Origin: Flavobacterium piscis
GTDB lineage: Bacteria > Bacteroidota > Bacteroidia > Flavobacteriales > Flavobacteriaceae
Assembly: GCF_001686925.1 (NCBI RefSeq)
Contig: NZ_LVEN01000035.1
Coordinates: 248,001 to 312,000, forward strand
DNA: 64,000 nt
Direction of reading: 5' to 3'
Under the pieces are notes generated by a model. The model saw only the letters and a list, made by a program, of their open reading frames with translations, had not been told where the DNA came from and did no database searches. Each line of letters opens with the position of its first letter. Position 1 is the stretch's first letter. This document shows positions 53,422-61,932 of this stretch, piece after piece. A program made the translations under genes and the position numbers.

Positions 53422-54087
53422 TTAAACCTTTTTAAAGGCTCGAAACATCTCTCGTTTTCCCGGAGGACCTGCTAATTTCTCGACAGTAAATCCAACTTCA
53501 ATCATACTTCTTTTAACAACTCCGCGGGCAGCATAGGTAACTAAAACTCCATTTAGCTTTAAACTGTTGTACATTTTCCTGAAAATTTCAGTACTCCACA
53601 ACTCCGGTTGTACTCTATATCCAAAGGCGTCAAAGTAAATCAAATCAAAAGTTTCAAAATCGTCTATTTCATGAAAAAATTGTTTCCTTTTGGTTAACGA
53701 GAATGTGTTGCAAATTTCATTTTTTTTATCCCATTCATACTTATGCATTTCTTCAAAAATGTTCTCAAATTCCAATGCATCAAGTTCACTGACATAATTC
53801 ATTTCTAAAACTTCCGATGCCTCAACAGGATACGCCTCTACTCCCACATAATCAATTTTTTGATTTTTTTGATTCGATTCTAAAAAAGTGATAAAAGCAT
53901 TCAAACCTGTTCCAAAACCAATTTCCAGAATACTTACCGGTTTATCTTCAAATAATGAAAGTCCGTTTTTTATAAATACATGTTTTGCTTCCTGAATGGC
54001 GCCGTGTTTAGAATGGTAGCACTCATCCCAATCCTGCAAATGAATTGTCGTTGAGCCATCTAGCGTTTTAATTATTTCTCTCTTCAC
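53422..54087 (-). CDS. mnmD: tRNA mnm5s2U methyltransferase MnmD
   Basis: 221 aa, corresponds to the N-terminal (methyltransferase) half of E. coli MnmC. SAM site ILEIGFGTGLNAFI, then IYFDAFGYRVQPELWSTEIF and LVTYAARGVVKRSM with GPPGKREMFRA. It completes mnm5s2U at the wobble base of tRNAs. The oxidase half is absent, as in organisms using the stand-alone MnmD. Confidence 0.92.
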   Translation of the reverse strand: MKREIIKTLDGSTTIHLQDWDECYHSKHGAIQEAKHVFIKNGLSLFEDKPVSILEIGFGTGLNAFITFLESNQKNQKIDYVGVEAYPVEASEVLEMNYVSELDALEFENIFEEMHKYEWDKKNEICNTFSLTKRKQFFHEIDDFETFDLIYFDAFGYRVQPELWSTEIFRKMYNSLKLNGVLVTYAARGVVKRSMIEVGFTVEKLAGPPGKREMFRAFKKV

Positions 54088-54393
54088 TTTTTAGAACTTT
54101 ATAATGGATATCTCTGGAATTTATTTATTTTTAACAGTCAAATTTAGTCAAAACAAATGCGTAAAGCCTTAAAAAACGGCAGTTTTTTCATAAATTCTTT
54201 ATAAAAACATCTTAATTTTTTCACTTTATTATAAGATAAATAAATCTCAGTTAAACGCCATAAATAATGCAGTTTTACTAAGGAATTTATATATTTTTAC
54301 TTAATTTTGCATTCAGTAAATTCTATTTAACACCAAATCATTGTTTTAGAATCCTTCTTTACAATGAAAATTACATAAAAACTTTACATAATT
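54088..54393. other. Intergenic region with ilvE promoter
   Basis: About 305 bases. A TAATTTTG box (54302-54309) lies 85 bp before ilvE. No gene or repeat seen. Confidence 0.45.
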
Positions 54394-55464
54394 ATGAGTA
54401 CAACTCAAACAAGCAAAATTGAAATCAGAAAAGCAACTTCGTCAAAAATAAGCGGAGTAGACTTTCAAAACTTAAGCTTTGGTGCTGTTTTTACAGACCA
54501 TTTATTCGAATGTGATTTTAAAAATGGAGAGTGGCAAAATCCTGTCATTAAGCCTTATGCTCCAATTTTAATGGATCCTTCTTCAAAAGTCTTTCACTAC
54601 GGACAAGCTATTTTTGAAGGAATGAAAGCTTACAAAGATGACAATAATGATGTTTGGTTGTTTAGACCTGATGAAAACTTCAAGCGTTTTAATAATTCAG
54701 CAGTTCGTATGGCAATGCCGGAAGTACCTGAAGCTATTTTTATGGATGGTTTAAATGAGTTATTGAAAATCGATCAGGAATGGGTTCAAAAAGGAAACGG
54801 AAGCAGCATGTATATTCGTCCTTTTATGATTGCTACAGGCGCTGGCGTTGTTGCAAATCCTTCTGATGAATATAAATTCATGATTTTACTTTCTCCTGCA
54901 CAATCGTATTATGCCGGCGAAGTAAAAGTAATTATTGCTGAACATTATAGTAGAGCTGCAAATGGTGGAATTGGAGCTGCAAAAGCTGCAGGAAACTACG
55001 CTGCACAGTTTTACCCAACAAATTTAGCAAACAAAGATGGTTTTCAGCAAGTAATCTGGACAGATGATGCAACGCATACAAAACTGGAAGAAGCGGGAAC
55101 AATGAACGTTTTCTTCAGAATTAATGACACCTTACTAACTGCTCCAACAAGCGAAAGAATTTTAGATGGTATTACCAGAAAAAGTTTGATTGCTATGGCA
55201 GAAAAAGAAGGTCTTAATGTAGAAGTTCGCCCGGTTATTGTTTCTGAATTGGTTGAAGCTGCCAAAAACGGATCTTTGAAAGAAATCTTCGGAGCAGGAA
55301 CTGCTGCAGTTATCAGCGTTATCAAAGGTTTCTCTTATCAGGATGTTTACTATGAAATGGCTCCGGTAGAAAATTCATACGCTGCACTTTTAAAAGAAAA
55401 ACTAACCAATCTTCAAAACAAACTTTCTGAAGATACTTTTGGATGGACGGTTAAAGTCCAATAA
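54394..55464 (+). CDS. ilvE: Branched-chain amino acid aminotransferase
   Basis: 356-aa PLP fold-type IV enzyme. GQAIFEGMKAYKDD, FNNSAVRMAMP, the PLP lysine in GAAKAAGNYAAQ, LEEAGTMNVFF and IFGAGTAAVISVIKG match the eukaryotic-like (BCAT) long form. It interconverts Leu, Ile and Val with their 2-oxo acids. Confidence 0.95.
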   Translation: MSTTQTSKIEIRKATSSKISGVDFQNLSFGAVFTDHLFECDFKNGEWQNPVIKPYAPILMDPSSKVFHYGQAIFEGMKAYKDDNNDVWLFRPDENFKRFNNSAVRMAMPEVPEAIFMDGLNELLKIDQEWVQKGNGSSMYIRPFMIATGAGVVANPSDEYKFMILLSPAQSYYAGEVKVIIAEHYSRAANGGIGAAKAAGNYAAQFYPTNLANKDGFQQVIWTDDATHTKLEEAGTMNVFFRINDTLLTAPTSERILDGITRKSLIAMAEKEGLNVEVRPVIVSELVEAAKNGSLKEIFGAGTAAVISVIKGFSYQDVYYEMAPVENSYAALLKEKLTNLQNKLSEDTFGWTVKVQ

Positions 55465-55485
55465 CCAAAGATTGTTTTAAATATA

Positions 55486-55525
55486 AAAACCCGACAAATT
55501 TTAGAATTTGTCGGGTTACTTTTTT
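55486..55525 (+). terminator. Terminator of ilvE
   Basis: AACCCGACAAATT / AATTTGTCGGGTT, 13-bp stem with T-run. Confidence 0.88.
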
Positions 55526-55535
55526 CCACAATCTT

Positions 55536-55633
55536 GTCATTTCGACGAAGGAGAAATCCTCGTTAGAAGCTCGACAAAGATTGGATTCTCATTGCGGAGT
55601 TACTTGCGAGGATTTCTCCTCCGTCGAAATGAC
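55536..55633. repeat. Second copy of the 98-bp inverted-repeat element
   Basis: Arms begin GTCATTTCGACGAAGGAGAA and end ATCCTCG; the right arm has one substitution. Same length (98 bp) and related core (CTCGACAAAGATTGG, in opposite orientation) as the copy at 26159-26256. Confidence 0.8.
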
Positions 55634-55719
55634 AAAATTGCGAAGCTTTGCGAACTTTTTGTTCTTATTTTACAAGGACTACCCCAAAAAAAACTTTGCG
55701 TTCTTTGCGGTTAATCTTC

Positions 55720-56100
55720 TTATAAAAGCTTAGAAAAATCAGGTTTAAAATAATTAGGCCCTTTCATTACTTTTCCGTCTTCTCTGTAAATTGGCTGTCC
55801 GTCTTCGCCAAGTTTACTCATATTACTACGTTGGATTTCATCAAAAACAGCTTCGATTTTATCCTGTAAACCATGTTCGATAATGGTTCCGCATAAAATA
55901 TACATCATATCTCCAAGAGCATCAGCAATTTCGACCAAATCATTATTCTGAACTGCTTCGAGATACTCCTCATTTTCTTCTTTCATTAAATTATAACGAA
56001 GGATTTTTTTAGTTTCGCCCAAATCAGCAATTGGTGTTTGACTGTGACCTATTTTAAAAGCAGTATGAAATTCAGTAACCGCATTAAGTTGTTTCTTCAT
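55720..56100 (-). CDS. MazG-like nucleoside triphosphate pyrophosphohydrolase
   Basis: 126 aa all-alpha NTP-PPase. The metal-binding pattern EENEEYLEAVQNNDLVEIAD then ALGDMMY (EExxE...ExxD) is complete. The tail (FKPDFSKLL, GPNYFKPD) is typical of the Bacteroidetes form. It may clear non-canonical nucleotides; a HisE role is unlikely outside a his operon. Confidence 0.88.
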   Translation of the reverse strand: MKKQLNAVTEFHTAFKIGHSQTPIADLGETKKILRYNLMKEENEEYLEAVQNNDLVEIADALGDMMYILCGTIIEHGLQDKIEAVFDEIQRSNMSKLGEDGQPIYREDGKVMKGPNYFKPDFSKLL

Positions 56101-56182
56101 GATTTTATTTACTTAAATGAAATGCCAAATTAGCAACTATTCATATACAATTCTCTAAATTTGTCAAAAATAATTTTCAACT

Positions 56183-56371
56183 ATGTTTAGTCAAGGACAA
56201 TTAATATTCGCACTCTGTTTTTTTATTGCATTTGTAATCGTAATGATATTTGCTTATCGAAAAGATCTCGCATTACACAGAATTTTTTATAAAGGAAATT
56301 ACAAAGTATTAATAGTGTTCCTTATTTTTATTGCCCTGTTATTTGTGATCAAATTTTTCTTTAAAAGATAA
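56183..56371 (+). CDS. Small membrane protein
   Basis: 62 aa with two transmembrane helices (residues about 7-24 and 43-60) separated by a basic loop (YRKDLALHRIFYKGNYK). Conserved-looking in the genus but of unknown function. Divergent from the MazG-like gene. Confidence 0.75.
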   Translation: MFSQGQLIFALCFFIAFVIVMIFAYRKDLALHRIFYKGNYKVLIVFLIFIALLFVIKFFFKR

Positions 56372-56562
56372 TTTCGAAAATTTATTGCTATATTTAGAAT
56401 CAAATAATTTCAGAAGTTTTACAATTAAACTACTGAAAAAACGTTTTATTTAAAGCTTTTATTGACCACATATAATTTTATAAAGTATACTTTTATTGCT
56501 ACACAATTAGCGTGACTAGTAATAAAATTTATAACTTTACGACACCAAATAAATGACTCCCA

Positions 56563-57747
56563 ATGAAGATTCTAAAATATTTATTCCTTTTATTATTATT
56601 AAGCTTAGTTGCGCTAACTGTTTTTGTCGCTACCCAAAAGGGGTTTTTTTCTGTAGAAAGAAGCAAAGTGATTAACTCCCCAAAAGCAACTGTTTATAAT
56701 TATGTAAATGATTTTAGAAATTACGAAGATTTTGAATCGTGGTCAGTAGCAGATCCTTCGATGAAAATGACATTCCCTAATAAAACAGCTGGAAATGGCG
56801 CCTCTTATTATTGGGCTGGAGCCGAAGGAAACGGAAATGCCATTACCTTAAAAACCAAAGAAGGAGAAAGCATTCAGCAAAAAATGAAATACGACGGAAC
56901 AGAAGCTGATGTAAACTGGACTTTTAAAGATACTTTGGGAGGAAAAACAAAAGTAACCTGGAAAGCAACAGGAACGATGAGCTTTTTGTTTAAAGTATAT
57001 ACAGCCCTAAACGGAGGTTCTGATAAAGTTATTGGAACTATTTACGAAAAAAGTCTTGCCAACATTGATAAAAACCTGGATTTCGAAACTAAAACATATG
57101 CTATTAAAGTAAATGGCGTGGTAAGAAAAACCGAAACTGCTTATATCAGACAAACTTTTACAAGTGAAATTCCAAAAATAACCAAAAACGCCAGAATTGT
57201 TATTCCTAAACTTATTGAATTCAGCGAAAACAATGGCTTGTCTACCAACGGAAAACCTTTTATTATTTACCATACTTACGACACCACAACCGGATTGGCA
57301 AAAATTTCGATTTGTTTGCCTACAAACAAAGAAATCCTGACCACCGCAGGAAGTGATATTTCGGGAGGAAAACTGGATGGTTTTGAAGCAGTAAAAACAA
57401 CTTTAACGGGTGATTACACGCATCTAAACGAAGCAATGGCAAAAACCACAGCTTTTATAAATAAAGAAAAAATAACGCCGAATTTAAGCTGGTCTCACCT
57501 TGAAATTTTAACTATTAGCAAACTGGATGTAAAAAGTCCGTCTAAGCTGATGACCGAAGTTTATTATCCTATTAAACCAAAAGTTGTTCCTGTTGTAAAA
57601 GCTCCTGTTTACAGAGCCAATACAGAACCAACATCTGTAGAACCTACAGAAACAGATCCTGCACAAACACCAAAAGCAGCACCAAAACCAAAAGTGGTTC
57701 CTAAAACAACAACTCCTAAAACTACTGAAGAAGAATCAGAATTCTAA
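56563..57747 (+). CDS. SRPBCC / GyrI-like domain protein, membrane-anchored
   Basis: 394 aa. An N-terminal membrane helix (residues about 3-20) is followed by a polyketide-cyclase-like SRPBCC domain (VERSKVINSPKATVYNYVND). A GyrI-like ligand-binding region (about 190-320) comes next, then a Pro/Thr/Lys-rich disordered tail. Function unknown; ligand binding likely. It precedes the ECF sigma operon in the same orientation. Confidence 0.82.
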   Translation: MKILKYLFLLLLLSLVALTVFVATQKGFFSVERSKVINSPKATVYNYVNDFRNYEDFESWSVADPSMKMTFPNKTAGNGASYYWAGAEGNGNAITLKTKEGESIQQKMKYDGTEADVNWTFKDTLGGKTKVTWKATGTMSFLFKVYTALNGGSDKVIGTIYEKSLANIDKNLDFETKTYAIKVNGVVRKTETAYIRQTFTSEIPKITKNARIVIPKLIEFSENNGLSTNGKPFIIYHTYDTTTGLAKISICLPTNKEILTTAGSDISGGKLDGFEAVKTTLTGDYTHLNEAMAKTTAFINKEKITPNLSWSHLEILTISKLDVKSPSKLMTEVYYPIKPKVVPVVKAPVYRANTEPTSVEPTETDPAQTPKAAPKPKVVPKTTTPKTTEEESEF

Positions 57748-57809
57748 TTTATTTAGAGCTGATTAAACCTTTTGTTTAAAATTCATTCTAATAAGATAAA
57801 TCAAGGAAT

Positions 57810-58352
57810 TTGACAGACGAGAAGGAATTTATACAAGAATTATTAAATCCTAAAACGCAAAACACCGCGTTTCAAAAACTCGTGTCTGATTATCAGAAAC
57901 CTTTATATTCTCATATTCGAAACATTGTTTTGAATCATGATGATGCAGATGATGTATTGCAGAACACTTTCGTGAAAGTTTTTCAGTATTTAAAAAATTT
58001 CAAAGGAGAGAGTAAACTCTTCTCCTGGATGTATCGAATCGCCACCAATGAAGCTCTGACTTTTTTAAACCAAAAAGCAAAACTAAGCGGAATAACATCT
58101 GAAGCTTTACAAAATAAAACCATCGACAATTTGAAAGCCGATGTTTATTTTGATGGTGATGAAATTCAGATCAAACTTCAAAAAGCTATTGTAACCTTAC
58201 CGGAAAAGCAACAATTGGTTTTTAAAATGAAGTATTTTCAGGAATTAAAATACGAAGAAATTGCTGAAATCTTAGGAACTTCAGTTGGCGCTCTGAAAGC
58301 ATCTTATCATCATGCTGTAAAAAAAATTGAAATATATGTTACATCAAATTAA
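57810..58352 (+). CDS. ECF-type RNA polymerase sigma factor
   Basis: 180 aa starting with TTG at 57810. Region 2 DADDVLQNTFVKVFQYLKNF and SKLFSWMYRIATNEAL; region 4 LPEKQQLVFKMKYFQELKYE then EIAEILGTSVGALKASYHHA. The two genes downstream encode a small membrane protein and a secreted helical protein, likely regulators of its activity. Target genes unknown. Confidence 0.92.
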   Translation: MTDEKEFIQELLNPKTQNTAFQKLVSDYQKPLYSHIRNIVLNHDDADDVLQNTFVKVFQYLKNFKGESKLFSWMYRIATNEALTFLNQKAKLSGITSEALQNKTIDNLKADVYFDGDEIQIKLQKAIVTLPEKQQLVFKMKYFQELKYEEIAEILGTSVGALKASYHHAVKKIEIYVTSN

Positions 58353-58385
58353 ACCTTTTGTAACAAAACCTGTCTTATAGATATT

Positions 58386-58802
58386 ATGAAAGCATTTAAA
58401 TTAGAAAACGAACCGAAAATAGCCACTGGATTTAAAACTCCGGAAAATTATTTTGATAATTTTTCGGCAAAAGTTTTACAGCAGCTGAACGAAGAGAAAG
58501 AAGTAAAAGTAATTCCGATTTACAAACGTAAAAAGGTACTTTCTATGATTGCTGCCGCTGTAGTTTTTATGGCGTTAATGATTCCAATCATAAACAACTA
58601 TAATAATACCTCTAAAGAACTTGACGAAGATACTTTGGAAACCTATTTATCCTATCAGTCTAACCTAAATCAGTATGATTTAATTAAAGAACTGGATACT
58701 AAAGATATTGACAAACTTAATAAAAGTGTTGCCCTTGAACAGGAAACACTAGAAGATATTTTGGCTTCAAATCCAAACATTGAAAATTTAATTTCAGAAT
58801 AA
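58386..58802 (+). CDS. Membrane-anchored putative anti-sigma or regulatory protein
   Basis: 138 aa. One membrane helix (MIAAAVVFMALMIPIINNY, about residues 56-74) separates a cytoplasmic N-terminal part (FKTPENYFDNFSAKVLQQL) from a small acidic C-terminal domain. Its place right after an ECF sigma gene suggests an anti-sigma role; sequence alone does not prove it. Confidence 0.75.
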   Translation: MKAFKLENEPKIATGFKTPENYFDNFSAKVLQQLNEEKEVKVIPIYKRKKVLSMIAAAVVFMALMIPIINNYNNTSKELDEDTLETYLSYQSNLNQYDLIKELDTKDIDKLNKSVALEQETLEDILASNPNIENLISE

Positions 58803-58818
58803 ATAAAAATATCAAAAG

Positions 58819-59277
58819 ATGAAAATTAAAAATATATTACCAATAATTCTATTCTTTGCTACTTTCTCATTTTATGCCCAAAACGATAAAACAGATGAAA
58901 AGCGAGAAAAAATTAAGGCTTATAAAGTTTCTTTTTTAACTACCGAGCTGGAACTTACCTCTACTGAGGCGGAGAAATTCTGGCCTGTTTACAATGCTTA
59001 CGATGACAAACAATTTGAATTGCGTCACGAAAAAATGAAAGTGTATTTACGCAAATTAGATGATGATAATATTAGTACGATGTCAGAAAAAGAAGCCGCT
59101 ACTCTTTTATCGCAAATAGAAAGCACAGATAAGGAATTGTACCTTTTACGTGATAAATACAATACCAATTTAAAAAAGATACTTTCGGCAAAGAAAATAT
59201 TAAAGCTTAAAAAATCTGAAGACGATTTTAATCGAAAATTATTAAAACAATACAGAGATAAAGCCGGCAACAAATAA
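58819..59277 (+). CDS. Periplasmic Spy/CpxP-like sensor of the sigma operon
   Basis: 152 aa with signal peptide (MKIKNILPIILFFATFSFYAQ). The mature part is helical and charged, with LTSTEAEKFWPVYNAYDDK and LRHEKMK, typical of Spy-like proteins annotated as sensors of ECF sigma factors. Third gene of the operon, 16 bp after the anti-sigma-like gene. Confidence 0.8.
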   Translation: MKIKNILPIILFFATFSFYAQNDKTDEKREKIKAYKVSFLTTELELTSTEAEKFWPVYNAYDDKQFELRHEKMKVYLRKLDDDNISTMSEKEAATLLSQIESTDKELYLLRDKYNTNLKKILSAKKILKLKKSEDDFNRKLLKQYRDKAGNK

Positions 59278-59305
59278 AAAGCCACATTTAAAGAACAACA
59301 GCGAC

Positions 59306-59350
59306 AGGAACCCTATATAATAATACTTACTTTATTATTTAGGGTTCTTG
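59306..59350. terminator. Bidirectional terminator
   Basis: AGGAACCCTA / TAGGGTTCTT extended by A/T pairs, between convergent genes. Confidence 0.75.
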
Positions 59351-59361
59351 TTATTTTAAGA

Positions 59362-60423
59362 CTATTTAAAACGAAGTCTTACTACTTTATTATGACCTGC
59401 AGCAATCGCAGTATTTCTATTGATAAAACGAATCGTAAAAAATTTTGTATCCGTTGATAATTGCGTCCAGTTTTCGCCACCATTCTGAGAGTACTGAATC
59501 CCTTCAGAACCCACACAAATAATTTCCTTACCATTTCCGCCCGGAACGTATTGCACGCACGACGCGTATCCAAAACCCATTTCCTGCCCTATTAACTTCC
59601 AGGTATTTCCTCCATCAGTAGTAAAAGCTTTGTTGTCTGTTTTTTTGTTCGGAAGTTCATAATCTCCACCGGCAATAAATCCGTGTTTGGCATCGTAAAA
59701 ATCAGCTGTAAAAATACCGGTCATTGTTTTTCCCTGAACAATAGGCGTTTCGATTACTTTCCATGTTTTAGCTTTATCGGCAGAGTAAAATACTCGTGCT
59801 TTTTTTCCTCCTGAAACCAACCATGTATCATTTCCTTTTATCACGATATTCGAATTACTTGCGGCAAAAGCAGCTTCACCCTCAGCATTCGTAGGTAGTT
59901 TATCCGATAATATTTTTGTCCAGGTTTCTCCTCCATCACGTGTTACAATAATCGAAAAAGTATCTTCGGTAGGATCACCAATTGCTATTCCTTCCTTATC
60001 GTTCCAAAATTGCATGCTGTCGTAAAACACCTTAGCGTTCACTTCTTTATAAACTAATTTTACTTTTTGTGTTTTTTTAGAAACCTGATAAAGCAGTGCA
60101 GGATTTCCTACGCTTAGTAAAAATATACTTTGAGAATTTTGAGCAATACTTCTAAATTCCAGATTCAAGGTATCACGATAAATACGATCTTCAAACTTCT
60201 CTTTTTTATCTAAATCATAATAGCCAAATCGGGAATTATCAGCTCCGTACCAAACTTTATTCTTGTCTATTGAGATCGCTCTAATACTAATTTTATCCTG
60301 AAATAAAGTATCTATTTGTATTGAAGTAAAACCACTGTAAAACGGTCTTTCATCATTATGATTCAGCGCTTTAAAAGACATTAATAAAATTAAAGCACCG
60401 AAAAAAAATATTACTTTTCTCAT
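59362..60423 (-). CDS. YCF48/BNR-repeat beta-propeller protein, exported
   Basis: 353 aa with a signal peptide (MRKVIFFFGALILLMSFKAL). Repeated Asp-box-like motifs (TRDGGETWTKIL, TTDGGNTWKLIG, SQNGGENWTQLS, SADKAKTWKVIE) build a beta-propeller of the photosynthesis-system-II-assembly (YCF48) or BNR type. Often annotated oxidoreductase without evidence. No sialidase active-site set is visible. Confidence 0.85.
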   Translation of the reverse strand: MRKVIFFFGALILLMSFKALNHNDERPFYSGFTSIQIDTLFQDKISIRAISIDKNKVWYGADNSRFGYYDLDKKEKFEDRIYRDTLNLEFRSIAQNSQSIFLLSVGNPALLYQVSKKTQKVKLVYKEVNAKVFYDSMQFWNDKEGIAIGDPTEDTFSIIVTRDGGETWTKILSDKLPTNAEGEAAFAASNSNIVIKGNDTWLVSGGKKARVFYSADKAKTWKVIETPIVQGKTMTGIFTADFYDAKHGFIAGGDYELPNKKTDNKAFTTDGGNTWKLIGQEMGFGYASCVQYVPGGNGKEIICVGSEGIQYSQNGGENWTQLSTDTKFFTIRFINRNTAIAAGHNKVVRLRFK

Positions 60424-60544
60424 ATAAATCAGTTTTTTTTATTGCTAAAATACAATTATTTATAACATATAAAATAAGTTCCTTGTTTTTTTCTGGCACA
60501 GTAATTGGATATCTCCCAGTATTAATCTTTAATATGATTTTATC

Positions 60545-61798
60545 ATGAAAACTAATTTACTTTTAATAGCGTTTGCAGCTTTAGTTTTTGGTTCTTGTTC
60601 AGCACAAAGCCAAACTACTGTATATGCAAAAAATTCAGATATAAGCGATAACTTAGACTTAAGAGCAGTAGCTTCTATCTTTGGTGAATCAGCCAATCTT
60701 CAGGATTTCGAAAGACGTTTGAATGATCCAAAATATCAAATCTCGAATCTTGATTTAAATGGCGATGATCAGGTTGATTATTTACGTGTGATAGAATCTG
60801 TAGAAGACAGAACTCACGTTGTAATTATCCAGGCAGTTCTTGATCGTGATGTTTACCAGGATATTGCAACAATCGATGTAGAAAGAGATAATTACAATAA
60901 AGTAAGCGTACAGGTGGTAGGTAATACTTATTTATACGGAGACAATTATATTTATGAGCCGGTTTACAGTGTTGCGCCAGTAATATATACCTCATTTTGG
61001 GTAAATAATTACAGACCATATTACTCTACCTGGGGATGGAATTATTATCCAACCTACTATGCAGCGTGGAGCCCTTACCCAATTTACAGATATAGAAACA
61101 ACATTGGGGTTTATATCAATGTAAACAATCATTACAATTACGTAACAACAAGAAGAAGTTACAGAGCTCCGGTTTTATACGCATCAAGACGTACTTACGG
61201 TTACGAAACAAGACGTCCTAACTATAGCTTTGCTCAAAGACATGCTAATGTAACAAACAGGTATGATTTAGATCAAAGACGTACTGCAAGCAGAGAATCT
61301 AACAGAAACCAAAACACTTACAATACAAACAGATCTAATACAAATAGAACATCTGCAACAGACAATAGAACTACAAACAGAAACTATGCTGAAAACAGAA
61401 CTAATACTGACAGAAGTTACAACACTAATCGTTCAACTCCTGTAAACAGAGGTAATTCGGCTACGGTAAACAATAACAATCCGGCAAGAGTTGAAAACAC
61501 AACTAACAGAAGAGATTACAGTCAGAATAATTCTAATGTTTCAAGAGAAAGTACACCAAGAAATACAAATAATAGAGGAACTTATACTCAAAGAACAGAA
61601 ACTCCCTCTCCGCAGAGAGCAGAACCAACAAGAAACTACTCCCAAAACAGAGGAAGTTCAGAAAGCAGATCAAGCTCACCAAGAGCTCAAAACACTCAGC
61701 GTTCTGAAACTCCAAGAGCAAGCCAGGAATCAAGAAGCAGCCAGCCACAAAGAGAAAACAGCGCAGGCACAAGAAGTTCAGGCGGAAGAAGAGGTTAA
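60545..61798 (+). CDS. Lipoprotein with Asn/Arg/Ser-rich low-complexity tail
   Basis: 417 aa with lipobox FGSC (Cys18). Residues 30-110 are a conserved-looking folded part (LNGDDQVDYLRVIESVED, TYLYGDNYIYEPVYSV), then a Tyr/Trp-rich stretch (YYSTWGWNYYPTYYAAW). The last 180 residues are Asn/Arg/Thr/Ser repeats of low complexity and high positive charge. Surface-exposed and probably disordered. Function unknown. Confidence 0.78.
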   Translation: MKTNLLLIAFAALVFGSCSAQSQTTVYAKNSDISDNLDLRAVASIFGESANLQDFERRLNDPKYQISNLDLNGDDQVDYLRVIESVEDRTHVVIIQAVLDRDVYQDIATIDVERDNYNKVSVQVVGNTYLYGDNYIYEPVYSVAPVIYTSFWVNNYRPYYSTWGWNYYPTYYAAWSPYPIYRYRNNIGVYINVNNHYNYVTTRRSYRAPVLYASRRTYGYETRRPNYSFAQRHANVTNRYDLDQRRTASRESNRNQNTYNTNRSNTNRTSATDNRTTNRNYAENRTNTDRSYNTNRSTPVNRGNSATVNNNNPARVENTTNRRDYSQNNSNVSRESTPRNTNNRGTYTQRTETPSPQRAEPTRNYSQNRGSSESRSSSPRAQNTQRSETPRASQESRSSQPQRENSAGTRSSGGRRG

Positions 61799-61828
61799 TA
61801 TTAAATTCGCATTTCTAAATAAAAAACT

Positions 61829-61860
61829 AAAGCACAATTTGACGATTGTGCTTTTTTTTA
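61829..61860 (+). terminator. Intrinsic terminator
   Basis: AAGCACAAT / ATTGTGCTT with eight T, after the lipoprotein gene. Confidence 0.88.
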
Positions 61861-61900
61861 TCTTTTTTCTTATAATTGACTCTAATTTGTTTTAAAACAG

Positions 61901-61908
61901 TAAATTTG
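61901..61908 (+). promoter_or_regulatory. -7 box of kup
   Basis: TAAATTTG, 24 bp before the ATG at 61933. Transcription begins after it, which excludes the in-frame ATG at 61876 as the start. Confidence 0.6.
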
Positions 61909-61932
61909 CAACCGTCTTTTATAAAAACATAC